64,000 bases of DNA, taken from positions 3,286,001-3,350,000 of the forward strand of contig JANUWF010001942.1 in assembly GCA_026120185.1 (NCBI GenBank), read 5' to 3'. Of this stretch, positions 11,591 to 25,400 are shown piece by piece. The notes beneath the pieces are model-generated. The model saw nothing but the letters and a program-made list of their open reading frames with translations, did no database searches and was not told the origin of the DNA. Source of the DNA: Voacanga thouarsii. Taxonomy: Eukaryota > Streptophyta > Magnoliopsida > Gentianales > Apocynaceae. Each line of letters opens with the position of its first letter. Position 1 is the first letter of the stretch. Position numbers and translations under genes: made by a program.

Positions 11591-12125
11591 CACGTGAGAT
11601 GAGAGAAGGGAAGTCATTAGAAAGAAATTTGGGCGAAGATGATGTGATAACCATGAAACCTGCTAAATCATAGTTTCCAGCCCCAAAAGGTATAAAGAAG
11701 CGTGAGGGGAGTAGTAGGGCCAGCAATGTACTCGACACATAGAAAAGGCCACTGAGGAAAATATTACTGCACAACTGAAACTTGTCACACCTCACAGCAA
11801 TTAATGGGTAACATTCTTGTATATCCCTTAAATATGATGTAAATTCGAAGGCACCTAGCAAATATATTTAGGTGAAATTTTTTTCTTCTCATGTAGCAAA
11901 CATCGTTAAACAATGTGACATCTGTCCCTATACAGTGCAGCACGACTAGCATTCTACCAGCTTCTCTATCAAATTTTCCACTCATGGAAATGGTACGTTT
12001 CGCAGCTTGAACTTCTTCCTTGATTTTCTTTAAGCTATAATGGCCATAATTGCTAGATACCCTAATATACAACAATGTTTTGGACAAACGCCGCACCTCT
12101 CTGTTCCCTATTTCATATAGTAGAA
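11591..12125. other. MULE interior, no gene recognised
   Basis: Downstream of the transposase remnant. Frames at 11538-11861 and 11785-12096 on the minus strand show no motif and overlap the transposase tail. It probably includes the transposase 3' UTR. Confidence 0.35.
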
Positions 12126-12225
12126 CGGTCCTCTTTTGATGAACTAAGTTGAAGACTTGCAGCTATAGATAATAGCGGTCCTCTTTTGATGAACCAAGTC
12201 GAAGACTTGCATCTATAGATAACAG
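12126..12225. repeat. 50-bp tandem duplication
   Basis: Two adjacent copies (12126-12175 and 12176-12225) of a unit beginning CGGTCCTCTTTTGATGAAC and containing GAAGACTTGC. They differ at only a few bases. It is non-coding and lies within the MULE. Confidence 0.85.
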
Positions 12226-13254
12226 AAGATGGTACGTAAACAGACTTTGTGCGCACCTCTTTATTCCAATTTTCTCATAGGTACTCTGTCTGACTTTTGA
12301 TACTCATCAAACGAAAGCTTTAATCTTTACCATATCATGATGTCTTAAATCCTTTTCTTTTTTTAGGGTTTTTGATAAAGAAGCTACTTCTTGATGTTGT
12401 CAGTTCTCTTGGTAGGAATGCTTTTTCTTTTTTAACCCTCATCCTGAAATTGCCTGGGCATGCTTTAGGAGTCTTCTTATGTTTTCTTTATTATTTTATT
12501 TTTTCTGGAAAAAAAGAAGGAATAAATTTGTGTTTATCTATGGACGACAGTCTGAAGATCCATAGGCTTAGAGAAATATCTATATAAATTAATAGAGATC
12601 GTAATCTATATTCTATATATGCACATATTTCAAGCTAGTTTGCCGATTGATGGGCATTCACTTGACTTCTGTAGTTATTCTTTAAAAGAATTAATGGGTA
12701 ATTCTGCTCTTGAATACCAAGCTTCTAGATGCTAATTTAGGCTCAGCATACCATCGACTTAGCTTTCCAAGTGTGTTTTAGCAGATGCCATTACAAGGAG
12801 AACTTTGAGCAGAGTCGCTCATTTGCTGAAGCTATCGATTAAGATCTTGGTATACTATGTGGCATTTTCAAGCCTGTTACCCAGAAATCAGAATTTGTAT
12901 TCTTCAAGAAAAGTGTATCCCTTGTGATGGAAGTGGATACTAACTACTGCAATTTAGGTGAATTTTGTGGAGTTACTTTCATTAGGATTCATGTTAATAT
13001 CTACTGAATGGAGGGCATTATTGCAAACACAAATTGATCGCAATTGTCTAATATAACTTTTGCCTCTATCTTCTTATTCCAGATAATAATATGATTTTCA
13101 TTTCAATAAACACATTTGAAGGTGTTATCTGATAATAGTAGTAACACTTTGAAATGTAATTGTGGCATTGATTTTTTTCGTATTCCATACATAGTTGTAT
13201 TGGCTCCTCTAACAAGGCACGTGAGAGAACCTCCAATGCAGCTTTTGCTTAGAG
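12226..13254. other. MULE interior, no gene recognised
   Basis: AT-rich, with only short frames (for example 12372-12587) that show no motif. I see nothing beyond transposon non-coding DNA. Confidence 0.35.
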
Positions 13255-13900
13255 TAGTAGCTAGTGCACATTTATGTTGATGATATGCTTGGGGATTGTA
13301 TTAATGTGTTTATGTAACATGTTCATGTATTTGTGCAATCTGTTCATATATCTGCGTAACATATTCAAGAAGTAATTATCGCAGGTTGAACACATGCTTA
13401 GGGAGTCTGTTGATGTGGTTGTGCAAAGTGTTCATGTATTTGTTTCAGGTGGTCATGTCCTTGTGTAGCTTGTCCATATATGTGGAGTTCATTGTTATGG
13501 TAGTTTGGAGTTACAGATGACAATATGATGCTAATTGTCACTTTTCCTTTGTTACAGACATTTTGTAAAGCTTCTTTTCTCTCAAAGATCAAACTATAAC
13601 TTGTAAAGTTTGCTTAATATGAACTGGATCTCCCATGTCGTGAGCAAACTATATGTTGCAGTTTATGATCATGCAGAGGGAATAAGTCTTGAAGAGGTAC
13701 TGGTCTCAATAGGAAAAATGTTGAGACTATACTGGTACTTATACTGAAATGCCAACTCTTGTGACATTTGGAGTTAACCAATGGATGTTGACATATCCCT
13801 GGGGATTATGTTCAAGTGGTTGTGTAATATGTTTCTGTGTTTGTATGGCATGTTCATGTAGTAACTTTCTACATGTTTATATTAGCCTAAATGCTCGAGT
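13255..13900 (+). repeat. Left subterminal degenerate repeat array of the MULE
   Basis: Irregular repeats of words such as TGTTCATGTATTTGTG, GTTCATGTAGTAAC and 'ATGCTTGGGGATT/ATGCTTAGGGAGT', spaced about 40-110 bp apart. The same words occur in reverse complement in 30890-32530 on the other side of the element, so the arrays are inverted relative to each other. A few copies also occur at 18050-18150. Confidence 0.65.
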
Positions 13901-14157
13901 CTTGTGTTCTTGTTGGATTAGTTATGCTTAACTAAGATGTAATGTTGTATGTTTTTTTCTTTAGCATAACAAGATAAAAATTTTGGGAAACACCATCTGA
14001 TATAATTATTACTACCTGTCCAGACAGTGGAGATGAAAAACATTCAATCACATGCAAAATAGCCTTTCGTCACACACTATCAAAACGTGGATCATAATTT
14101 CACATGAACAACTAGAAGAGATTAACAACATCAACGAAGTAGGAAGTAACATACTAG

Positions 14158-17100
14158 CTAATAACATGGTGTTCTAATACAAAAGGCAAAAAAAATCCCA
14201 AAATCCACTTTCGAAGAGTCCCCACTGCATGATGTTCTTTCACCTGGCCAATCCACAGAATCACTCGCTTTCCCTCCACTGCTTTTCTCGTCCGACACCC
14301 ATGTGTCGGACTGAAGTTGGTCCTCCCGGCATATGTGGGTGATTATATCAGAGATGTGGATTCGCTCAGCAATGGATCGTCCATGCACAATTGTAGATTG
14401 CATACACTTCAGGCGTGTCATGTGTGTTGGGTATCTCACGCAATCATATATGGCGCAGCGAAAAAATAAGAATGAGATACCAACCCAAGATCCGCATATG
14501 TGTGGAAAACAAGACATAAAGAGATCAAAAGTAACAGCTTTTTACCTTTCTTTGATCGTCTGAAGAACAAAATTTTTCTTCTTCAAGTCGAGGCGGGATC
14601 CACCAATCTTCCTGATTAAACACCACGAGAGTTGAACGTCCAACCACTATAATCACAGTGTGTGATTATCTCTAACAGAAATCCACATAGAGGATACACT
14701 CTCAAGCACCAAAATTTCCTGTGTTAGCAGAAAAACAATGGCGGCTAGGGTTTGTTCTTTTTCAAAAGAAGGACGAGAGAAAGAGAGAGAAGAGAAGAGG
14801 TTTTAGAAGCCCTTGTTTTTGTGTGTATTACTCTCACACCTTAGGGTTTCGTGCATATCCTATATGTCACGAAAAGAATTACCAAAACTGAGAATTCTAA
14901 GACAATTAAAATTCTCTAATTGTAATTGGAATTATCAAGTTCTCATAATTATAATTTAGCCCATAAATTATGACTAATTATAATTTAGCCATAACAACTT
15001 CTCTTTCTCGCAATTAACCCCACCATGTTATCAAATAATATCTGGAGTATATAATCCTCTATTGTGTGTGACCTATTAGGTTTTCCAGTCAATTGGTAGC
15101 GAACATGAATTAATCCAAACATCTTTGAGATTCATAATCCATAATTAATCCTATTAATTCTAATTAGATTGGTTTATTAATTCATCAATTAATAAACCTA
15201 TATTCCTAGATCATAAGCGGTATCTAGCAACACATCACAACCGCCCAAGAGTCCAGGAAGTCAAGTGGCTTGACATGAACCCTTCAATAACAAACTACAG
15301 TGCAATTAACTCCTTTCACCATACAATATCTCATGCGGTTTGGAGTACGGAATTAGTGCCAACTCCCTCCATAATTAATTCTAGCCCGAATACAATAGTA
15401 CTTGTACCAGGAACCCACTACTCTAGATGTATATCAATTGGAATTATTTCCAATACACAGTCGCCTTGGCCAAGGACTTCTCGAGTAGTAATTCTTACAA
15501 GTGGCCGTGAGATATTCGCCCCTGCTATTAGGAGTGGTGAATCCTTTATTGACCCTCTCAACTACTTTCGTTTACCTCACAATGTACCCAATATTTATCT
15601 CATAGGTGGCCCTCGATCTGGCTCCAGAGATTGGAATCAAAGCACAATGCTCAGCAAACAAAGTACGTTGGAGATCTCAAGTCTAAGGATACTTGCACAT
15701 TTGTTATATTGAGATTATATTACCGGCACTAAATAGTTATCCATGTGATTATCTCATAGCTAGGTCATCCAATGAACTTGTTCCATTAACAAGCATCCAT
15801 GTGTTAACTTTGAGTATCTCAATACTCACGGATATGAGAACTACTGCCTGATCAAATTAGGAAGTCTAACACATGCTAATCTTAACGCATTAATGATGTC
15901 CAGTCTCATTAATACTACAACTAGGGACTATTTAAGTACTAACACTATACAGTGTAGTAGGAATCTCATATCATGATCTCTATCATAATTTTCTTAACAC
16001 AGTGTTGTACTAGGGACTTTATCTAACAGTTATTTTACCCAAAAGTAAACAAAAGAAACTGTAAGATAAATAATACATTTTATTAAAATAAAATGTGTCA
16101 TATAAAATATACAAGTGATTGCCTCTAGGGCATAACACTAACAATGTGCTCCCACCTGAGAAGGCATTTTGCCATTACATTATTCTCCTCACGAATCACG
16201 TCGAGCACCTTAGACATTGATTTGAAGTCACCACGCTCAAGTTGTTCAACTTTTTTCTTTGGGGCATGATAGTCTATTACCGCTAATTGGCGATGAAGGT
16301 TCCTGGATTCGTCCACGCGATATTACCACTCCAGCAGCATGATAGAATAATTTTTATCATTTTCAAACATTGACGACTGCATGTCACACCAAAATTCGCC
16401 GGTTGTCTTTAATGCCTAGCGCCTTCCCATCCATTGATATATCATACGGGGTGTATATTGTGGCAGGAAAACAGGTGGATGATCATGGGAAAAGGAGTTT
16501 GAGGTAGCCATAAGTGCAGCAAGTCAAACTTGAGGGTTACTAAGTGAACAACGAGTTACTACATGAATTAACTCTGGAAAATGAATGAACACATATACAA
16601 AAAATACATTAACAATGTATGCAATCAAATGAATATTTTTTACGAATACCTAAACACGGATGAATTTAATAAGAACTTTTATCTGGTCACCGATGGAGCT
16701 ACAAAGATATGTACCAAACCTAATTTGATGCAGTGAATGGATTTCTTCAACCCACCGATGACCTGATATGCATTCCATATATAAATAGAGGTTTCAACAC
16801 TTGCCCACTCACTGCATTTCATTAAACAGGGTTTAATTTTGAAGTGACCAGATTTGAATTTGACACGACTATTTGATGACAGGAATGAATAAGAAATACA
16901 GCTAACAAAAAGTTAAACTACTGGCATATCAAAACTTGAACACCCTGTAGTTACGGTTGCAATAAGAGGGTGCCAAGCCTTCTTCTTATTATGCTGCCGG
17001 ATCAAGAGCAAATCTAACTGCAGTCTTAATGCTGGATTGCCTGGCATTTTGTCAACTATCAAGGCGTAAATATTTGGTAGTTAGAAGATTTCTTGTTGAA

Positions 17101-17540
17101 TTGAATATTTTATGGTTGAATTGAATTGAATATTAGCTGATAGCAATAACATCTGGGTGTTGGCAGATCATCTTCTACTGCTATAATTATTGTGGTATTT
17201 CCCTGATCAACAAATGCAAATTCAACTGGAAGAGAAATATTTTCTGCAAAATTGATCACTTAGGTCCAATGGAACCTGTAACCATTCTTGAAAGTGTCGG
17301 TATCTATTATCTCGGGTCGGTCACTTGACTTCTGCTCATGTACCCCTATAATGACCACGAACGTGCTCGGAGTGCTAACCCAATAATGTATCCTGCCTTC
17401 ATACGCCATGACATTGAATAGAAGATTGTCGAACAGAAGAAACTCCTGACTGAGTTTGAGAACATGAGGGAAGTTATCCCTCATTTGACAGCTCATTCGT
17501 TGCCCCTACACAGTCTCGCTAATCATGAATTCACACTAGG
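14158..17540 (-). pseudogene. Unrecognised MULE minus-strand gene (ORF3), split by a solo LTR
   Basis: Minus-strand coding pieces with few stops: about 17540-17260 (HYWVSTPSTFVVIIG, then RPEIIDTDTFKNGYRFHW), about 17250-16990 (EFAFVDQGNTTIIIA; PGNPALRLQLDLLLIRQHN), about 16440-16150 (TGEFWCDMQSSMFEN; HRQLAVIDYHAPKKK; NNVMAKCLLRWEH) and 14497-14158. The frame ending at the LTR edge (16144-16148, TSD) resumes without shift at 14502 on the other side. The LTR therefore landed inside an exon of a gene that was still open there. An in-frame stop near 16320 shows decay. I do not recognise the protein. It could be the 3' part of the Ulp1-like gene upstream or a separate third gene; a plausible C-terminus at 18618 favours the latter. 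Confidence 0.5.
14503..16143 (-). mobile_element. Copia-type solo LTR, 1641 bp
   Basis: On the minus strand it starts TGTTAGTGTTATGCCCTAG, a well-known copia LTR start, and ends ...TTTTCCA. The plus strand reads TGGAAAAC...CTAACA. Five-base TSDs ATGTG flank it at 14498-14502 and 16144-16148. No internal element sequence is present, so it is a solo LTR formed by LTR-LTR recombination. The antisense ORF at 15275-15712 lies inside it and has no recognisable content. Confidence 0.85.
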
Positions 17541-18617
17541 TCAATATCGAGAAGAGAATAATCTCCTAGCAAAAGGGCTACAATGACGTGTGATGCTAAA
17601 TATATGTGTTAAATTCTGTGAGGACAATAGATGGAATTTAACCTCAAAATAAAGATAGTTCATTTTTTCTTTTCTATCTAACCTATATGAGACTGGAGGA
17701 GCCTCTCCCCTCTGAGAGGATAGGCATACAAATGAACATGTTTGGATGATAGGTGTCCTCTCCTTAGATGGGTTGTTCCTCGACAAAAATCTCTACTTGA
17801 TGGCCTCTCCATACCCCTTTTATTTTCTCTGTTCTCATGCTTAGCTTGTTTAGTTTTTTCACATCTAATCCTCCTGTCCTTTTTTTTTTTTTTAATACAT
17901 TCCATATCTGGAATGGTTCTTGGCATTGGCTTATGGAATGTTAAACTTTATAGTTTGAATATTAATCATCTTTCCAAGTTTTAGAGGTCTAACAAAAAGT
18001 TAAAAATATATTATCACTCACAGCATGCATAAAAAAAAAAGGCTAAATACATAACCACATGAACACAATCCTCAACATATAGCTAACTGATCTTTACCAT
18101 GAACACATGAACACCCGCTGCAAATACATTAATATCATACATAACCACATAAACACTCCCGACTTGGGTCGGCGCTGACTCTGGCATATGGAACCGTCAC
18201 AAGCTCTGTTCTGTCCAAGACAGAATGAGCCAGATTCTGGCTGGCGTCAGTTCAGTCTCTCCAGGCTGACGCTGGTTCCGCTCTGGGCTCATTCCACTAT
18301 TTTGTTACACTTTTATCCACCTTATTTGTAAAGTTTTATGCCTATTAATCTTTACTAACACCATTTATATATCATACATTAACGTTTTGATTCATAAATA
18401 GAAGCACCAACACCATAAGTTTGATTAAGACCATATGATATCCATTAAACACGGATAATAATGTATCACCATTACTCCCATATATCGAAAACAATACTAT
18501 GTAACATATACTCGATAAACAACAATCGTTCATCCTTGGTTAATATCCATTAACATCTAACAACAATATATAGTCTATAAAGGGGCTCAGTGTAATTCAA
18601 AAAATTGGCAGGCTTTC
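17541..18617. other. MULE interior between ORF3 and the Ulp1-like gene
   Basis: Mostly non-coding. It holds a T-run (17879-17894), a few copies of the 'ACATGAACAC' subterminal-type words (18050-18150), and a GC-rich block described separately. ORFs at 17541-17984 overlap on both strands with no motif. Confidence 0.35.
18155..18295. other. GC-rich block within the MULE
   Basis: About 140 bp of clearly higher GC than its surroundings. It contains repeated inverted words: GCGCTGACTCTGG, CTGGCGTCAGTT, GGCTGACGCTGG, and CTGTTCTGTCC beside AAGACAGAATGAGCC. The CTGGCGTCAG / CTGACGC pairs could fold. Origin unknown; it may be a small captured fragment. Confidence 0.4.
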
Positions 18618-20720
18618 TTATTTCAAGCAATAACATTTGTGTTGTTGCTCCTCAGTTACAACACCTTGCTCTGATTCAGAAACCTCAATCATACTATAGA
18701 GGGGAGCCTTACTCCCACTTAGCGGTGTAGCATTTCCAGATGATAAGTTAGTTCTCCTTGTTCGAGCATCTCCAGCACCTTGCCTGTCTCCGCCATCATT
18801 TCTAGTGCTTAGCAACCTAGCTAGGCAACTTTAGCTCATGGCATATCCGTTCTCACTCCTCATTTGCAATGGCTCTCTCATTAATGCCCCACAGGACTGC
18901 ACACGGTACTGATTGGCGTTAACCTGTCCAGTTGCGTTTCAACAAAACATAAAATTAGATCTATATACGTAAAAGTGATGAATTTGAAATGTGATATTAA
19001 CACTCTCCTCTTGGATTACCTTGGTCACAAATGGGTCAATTCAACCCCACCACTGTTCTAAGAATTGTATAGTCATAATTCCAGTGTCACACCTAATAAC
19101 AAGTAACAACAAATATCATACAAACACTATTAGACAAATGCATCAATTCAACTCTTTCGCAATTGTGGATAACTTAATTGAAAGCTTACTCCGTGTTTGT
19201 GCCGCATCAGGATACATTGGCTGCGTAAATCTTGAATGGCCTAGACAACGGGTACGCGAAGGTGTATACCAGTCTCGGGACCACATCAATGATATGTCTA
19301 TGCAATTTAAATAAGAAAAATTGTATCTTTTTAAATATTCTTTAATTATTGTTTATATAGCAAAGGATCAATCATAAGATGCTACAATTTAATGATTGAG
19401 GTAATAATTGAGGTGAAACATGGAGAACTAACCACAAATTCGGCAAGTGCTGAAATAGACACTGGTGATGCAGGGTCAAGAATATCTATGCACCTCAATG
19501 TAACATCAATTGACAGAACAAACCACATAGTGTTCACGGAATCAAAAACTGCATGTTAGGATTTGGAAACAAATCATGCCACACAAACACGAAATTCAAG
19601 CAAATTATATTAACAATATTTTACACCAACGAAATACGACCAAAAACAAGAATAGGGGTTAGACATATACCAAATCACGCCGAGTAAAATCAAACCCTAA
19701 CTTGGTAGAATTGAAACAGTCTTGAATTCCTTGACAAGGACTGATGTTGCCATCTTCTTAGTTAATGTCGACATCAACTTATCCTGGTAGTATAAGGTTT
19801 AGTGGCATAGAATTAGCTTCAACTTTATTGTGCATGATTAAAATGTTAAAATAAATTAAAAAATAGATTATTTGCGTACAGCAGCTTAAATGCCAAAGAT
19901 GTATCTCATGCGCAACCCATGTCATGCAGTTTGATTGAGCAAGTCCACACAACTGGCCATAAATAAAAAAAAAACTACAATAAAAAACAAAACTACAATA
20001 AGTCTCTAGCAATAAAACACACATGAAAAGAGACACATTATGAATACGAAGTACATTTCTCGTCACATGCTCTGCCTTATAGAGACAAGCAAGATCATCG
20101 CGGGTTAGCACGTGGCCATACATTCAAACAAGGACCTTGCTTAAAAATGAAATAGAAAATTGTGTCAGATAATATTTTTGGGTTGACAAAAATAGTAGAA
20201 TATAGTGTTAAAATCAATTACAATATTTGAATTAGAAACAACCTCGACTCACGACTTAGATCCCAAGCGTAATTTGCTAGTTTTTTTTCGAGATCAAGTA
20301 ACTTTCCATCGACAGCCTTAACAAACTCATTTGAATCTAAAATTTTACTCCTTGTTATCCTTCTTAGAGGTGGATGCATTGTCAATGTTGTAATATCATA
20401 TTGCTAGGTGGCGACACGACGTATTGGGGAGCTATATGGCTTATATTGAGTGCAATCTTTAATTTGGCTACTCTTCCGAACAGAGGGGGTGGGGATTGTC
20501 TGCTCTTGAGAAGTCGTTGGTGCATCAATAACTATCGGAGCTACTGCACTCATCTACCCTGCTGCTCCTCTGCCGTACTAACCTCTAATCCGATTGCTTC
20601 TACGGAGAGAGGTCCTGCTACTAAAAGGAGGCCTTGCATGCCTTTCTCGAGCCCTTCTTGATGTCGTGCTCCGTGGTGGTGGAGAGGCTCTGAAAGAAGG
20701 TTGTTCTTGCGGGGGTCGTC

Positions 20721-20792
20721 ATCATCCTCCTCCTCCTCCTCCTCCCCCTCCTCCTCCTCTTCTTCTTCCTCATCCTCATCCTCATCCTCACC
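20721..20792. repeat. CCT/CTT/CAT-type microsatellite
   Basis: Runs of CCT, CTT and CATCCT units. On the minus strand in the frame of the Ulp1-like gene it gives an acidic Glu/Asp run ending DDDDPRKNN, so it is probably an expanded acidic linker of that gene. The plus-strand Ser-rich and Pro-rich frames are shadows. Confidence 0.8.
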
Positions 20793-22474
20793 TCACTACC
20801 AGACCTATTGGAGAGGCCTAACATCTCTGTCATATCTTGGGGAATCCTTCCCCTCCCGCATTTGCCCCAACCCTATCAGACAGCATAAGAACATCTGCTC
20901 AGGGTACTATACTGGCGTCCTCATTCGCTATAGGGGCAGTGCTCATGGTGCACAGACTCCGCATAGTCTGTAAAATACTATTTGCCCTGGACAAGCACTG
21001 GTTGTAAAGGGTTTCGAACTGTTTCTGCAAAAATTAAAAAAAAAATCAGTTTGTGTAAACAAAATAATAAACAATAAAGAGTACAACTTACAGCTGTTGC
21101 GGGGCCAACAACATTCGCGACCTCCTCAAAAATACGTTTAGCATGTGGATGCATGTTGCCATGTGCTTAAGCCTCAAATAAGCCCTCGAAATCGATCTGT
21201 AAAAAATAACAGCACACAACGGAATAAAAAACTATTGACACAAAGAAATTCCATGGACATTACCATAGCATAAAAAATTTATAAATATGAATTATCTCTT
21301 ACCTCTGTTCTCCCAAATCCCCCATCTTGTGTTAGCTCTCCTTGAATTCTGATCCGCACTTCTGTGTCTAACCATACTATAGCCCTAGGAACAGTCTACG
21401 ACAACTGATGGTAGATCACCCTCACCTGGTCAAGATAATGTAGTTACAAATCGAACAGTAAGCATAATAGTCAGTTAGGTTCTGAATGAGTGTCTTGCTC
21501 ATTTAAGCAAATTTAATAACCATGAATTTATTCACGTATAAAAAAGAAAAATAAAACTATTACAATTAAAAAATACAAGCATCCCTCAACACATCTCTTT
21601 CTGGTTACATGGGCTGAATGAATTTCAATGCACAATTGCTTGTGTACATACTCAGCTCAGTTTAGGGACCCGATGCCTACTGCATTATGTAAGTAATGGG
21701 CAACCTTTTTGTTCACCTGGGCCCATCCTTTTGGTGCAAGAAATGTGGAGACTGCAAGCACGATAAACTTTCTCTTAAAGTCATCCCTGGCCTCCATAGC
21801 AATCAACTCAGCAAGGAGTATCATGCAGTTGTCTTGCAGCTCCAGAACGATGCCTCCTTGATTCTCATTAGCTGCAGCAATCCCCGGCACTCTGCCATTG
21901 CTTGGAATACCAAGGCAAAGTTATATATCCCTAGCTGTAATGAAAAGTTGTCGCCCCTCCTCTAATTCAATTGTGCACGTATTTAGGCTGAACTGGTCAA
22001 TCAGCTAGAAGTACAGGTTGTACCGAGTCTTGCTACAATTCAGCTACAACAGGCCTCCAAATCTAATCTCTTCTATAGCTCGCCGCTTGGCATCACTCAT
22101 GTTTGCTACCAAGGCTTTCAGTATCATCATCGAGCATCGAATCGCGGCCTACTACTATGAAAATAATAAAAATTATTTTTTATCATTTGGAAGCATTAAT
22201 ACTATTATAATGTCCAATAAAAAATAATTATCGTACATTTCAAGTCACATTAACATGCGTCTTACCTGGTGTATGCTAGGTCTCCTCTAAGTACTTGAAC
22301 TTGAAGAAGCTTACCTGTACTACTGGAAGGTAGCTTTCCACCTCTCTTCCCATTCTCGCCTCTGACCAGTACGCATACCCTACCAAATAACTCTGGCTTC
22401 TACGCGGGCTTGCCAAAGCACATTATCTTTTTAGTAACCACAAAGACATATAAACCATGAACATTAATATTAGT

Positions 22475-22479
22475 ATTGT
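22475..22479. repeat. TSD of gypsy derivative A, left (ATTGT)
   Basis: ATTGT, identical to 30239-30243 on the right side of the element. Five bases is the normal Ty3/gypsy TSD length. Confidence 0.75.
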
Positions 22480-25400
22480 TGTAACACCCCACTACCTATA
22501 TACCCAGATAGAGCGGGATGTTGCCCCACCTAGAGGACTAGGGGTCTTTATAACGAGGTACAAAAGAAAAACAACTAAATAAAATAATGAAATGATCTTA
22601 TTACATCCGAAGGCAAAACTTATACAAGTCTAAAAGTTCAAAACTAACAAACATCTCTTGGAAGAAATACAAATCAAAATAAAATAAAATATATGGAAGA
22701 TTATCTCTTATTACTTCAACCTGCTCAGTATAAGCATTCTCCTAAAATCATGATATAAAAAGGTATGAGATTGGCATCTCAGTAAGTCCCGTGTGTGCAA
22801 GTGTCAAGTATAACCCTTTCGTACATGCAGATTTATCAAAATCACAAAATCTTGTTTGCAAGTGAATTTCATAAATAACAGTTATACAAAGGAACCTCAC
22901 TCAATGAATCCAAAATAGTTCACAATAATTCGCCATTTCATCATATTCACAAACTCATTAAGTAGGGATTAGCAATGATCCAAATAACAGTATCACAATC
23001 CATATAATGGATACCATCATGATAGCGTCCCAATGTATTCTTTCAATAATAGGCAGTAGGGATCCTCTCACTAGAGTGAGATACTCCATCTCTACACCCA
23101 ACGCTTCAGTTGTCCAACCCGGATAAACAATGTCCACATGGACCAACATGCTAGCTTGGACCGACCTGATTAAGTAGTACTGTCGCCTTTCCAAGTTGAG
23201 TTCATCTTCTGGAGGTGGCCTCCTGCTAGAAGACTCACACTTACTCTTTAAGACTAGTACAACTAGCCTACCCCCTCTAAGTACTCAACGCTCCCCAATT
23301 AGGGGCATAATTAATTTTCCTTTTGAAATTCTTTTATTAGCTTGACTGCAAAACATGGTTTTTCATAATAGTATTTCCAAATCGTTTAGTGATAGAGTAA
23401 AAAGTCATTTTTCAGTTTGAGCAGTTGAAATTTGATAGACTCATTTAGAAAGTAAGACATCCATGTTTCCAACCCAAGTATCAAAACACCATAGTATAAC
23501 TCATTATGTTCAACTAATATTTCAATCCTCTTGTCAAACATTATATTGATATCAATTCCAAATAACATTGTGAAAAGTTCTTGCAAACATGTAACATTTA
23601 TCAAAACGGTTATGCAAGGACTTACTTGGATAAATTAACAGCTAGACCTAACTCAATTGATTACCCTTACTTCCTCTCCTTCCTTATCTAGTATCAACAA
23701 TTCCAAAATCAGAACTCAAACTACGCATTACCTAGCCACTATCAATATATAGCATGTAAATTAATCAACTTTGCATATCACATTCATATTCTCCCCTTGT
23801 CATGCTATTCTTCATAAATGTGCATTTATCCAAATCATACCACAATATGTCAACTCCTATATTTAACTAGCATAAAATCATCATAATTAGCCCCGTTAAC
23901 ATTAAAAGATTTAATCTTAGCCAACATAGCATGGAGCTAGATTCATCATGACAAGATACATCAATGTCCTATTTCATACATGCTTTGTCTATGTCCCACA
24001 TCATCATATTTATCATTCTAATCCATTCATGCTTTCATGTTAAGACTCTATAAGCATTCATAAGTCAATACTTTAAAGATCAAAGCCTTTAAATCAACAA
24101 AGATAGGATCTTAATTACCTCTTAGCGAAATAGCCTTAAGAACATGACAACTCCTTGGTGATTAGCTTGAGTTCAATGGAGAGTTGAAGAGGTTGGTCTA
24201 CCTAGATGTTCTTGATCAAGATTCACCAAGAAAGGGAGAAAATCAGTCCCTTGTAGATGCAATTTAAGAGAGAAAAGAGAGAAAGAATGAAGAGAGAGAT
24301 GGATAGAAGGGTTGAAGATTGTCTACCTTGTAGGTTGTTTCGGTTTTCGGTTTGTTATTGGAGTGTGCTAGGCAAAATTTTGAGCAGGTAGAATGTTGTT
24401 TGTTTTGTGATTTTGAGAGGCTTAGAGAGTATGGATTTTTGTGGTTTGATGAGTAGAAAAAATTGGGTTTTTGTGTTTGGGTGTTTAGAGAAGTCCTACC
24501 TTGTTATGGACTCTTGATCACAAGAACAAAGTTGGACAGCTTTGGTCATTTTCTTGTTAGCCGAAATTGAGCAATGTTTTGGAGAGGTTGCTGCTATGTT
24601 TTTGGTGTTTAAGATGACTAAAATTCTGGAGAGAAAAGAGAGAGAAGAATAGCTGGTTTCGGTCTTTGTTGAGGCGAGAATAAGAGAAGAAAAGAGGTTT
24701 TGTGTACAGCTACGTTTTTGCTCAACAACAAGAGAGAGTTTGTGAGTGTTTTGGTCTGGATTTTTCATGCAGATTGGGTGCTGGTTGTGGCTGAAATTCT
24801 AGAGGAATGAAGGGAGAAATTCTGGTGTTTTTCAGCTACACAAAGTTCTAGTTGGTAAAGGTTAGCTTAGTTAACTTATCCTAGGTTTTTTGGAGAGTTT
24901 AAATTGAGCTTAACTAGCTCCTAAGGTGGCAGCAGCTTAGGGTTTATTTTCCAGAAAATTGCATGAAGTAATTAAGTTATTTGATCAAAAAACAATTTAA
25001 TTAACTACCTATATTATTTTGAATAAATTTAAATAGCTAATTGATAATTATTTCTAAAGAGAAAATTCTGGTTTTCTTTTTCTTGAAGCTAAAACTGAAA
25101 TCCTTGTTTTTCCCTCTCTTTAATTTCGAAAATCCACATTCCAAGAGATAAATACTTAATTTAAAAGTCAACATTTATCCTTTTATTTTTCTTTTAAAAT
25201 TATCTGAAGAAAATTAAAATATAGAGACTTATCTTCTTTAAAAGTGGCGGCTACTTTGAAGAAAAGAAGCTATATATTTATATTCTTTATTTCCTAGTAA
25301 ATTACTAAGATATAGCTTTTAAAATTCCAGATTTTAACATTTAAAATTTTCTAAAAGATTATGATAAGATATTAAAAATAAGAATTCAATTTATTTTTTT

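Noticed and set aside
14158..14517. A stand-alone 119-residue gene
   Set aside because: Its frame continues across the solo LTR at 16149, so it is the end of a longer MULE reading frame.
20594..20833. Overlapping Pro-, Ser- and Arg-rich ORFs
   Set aside because: They are produced by a CCT/CTT microsatellite. Only the minus-strand acidic frame fits a gene context.
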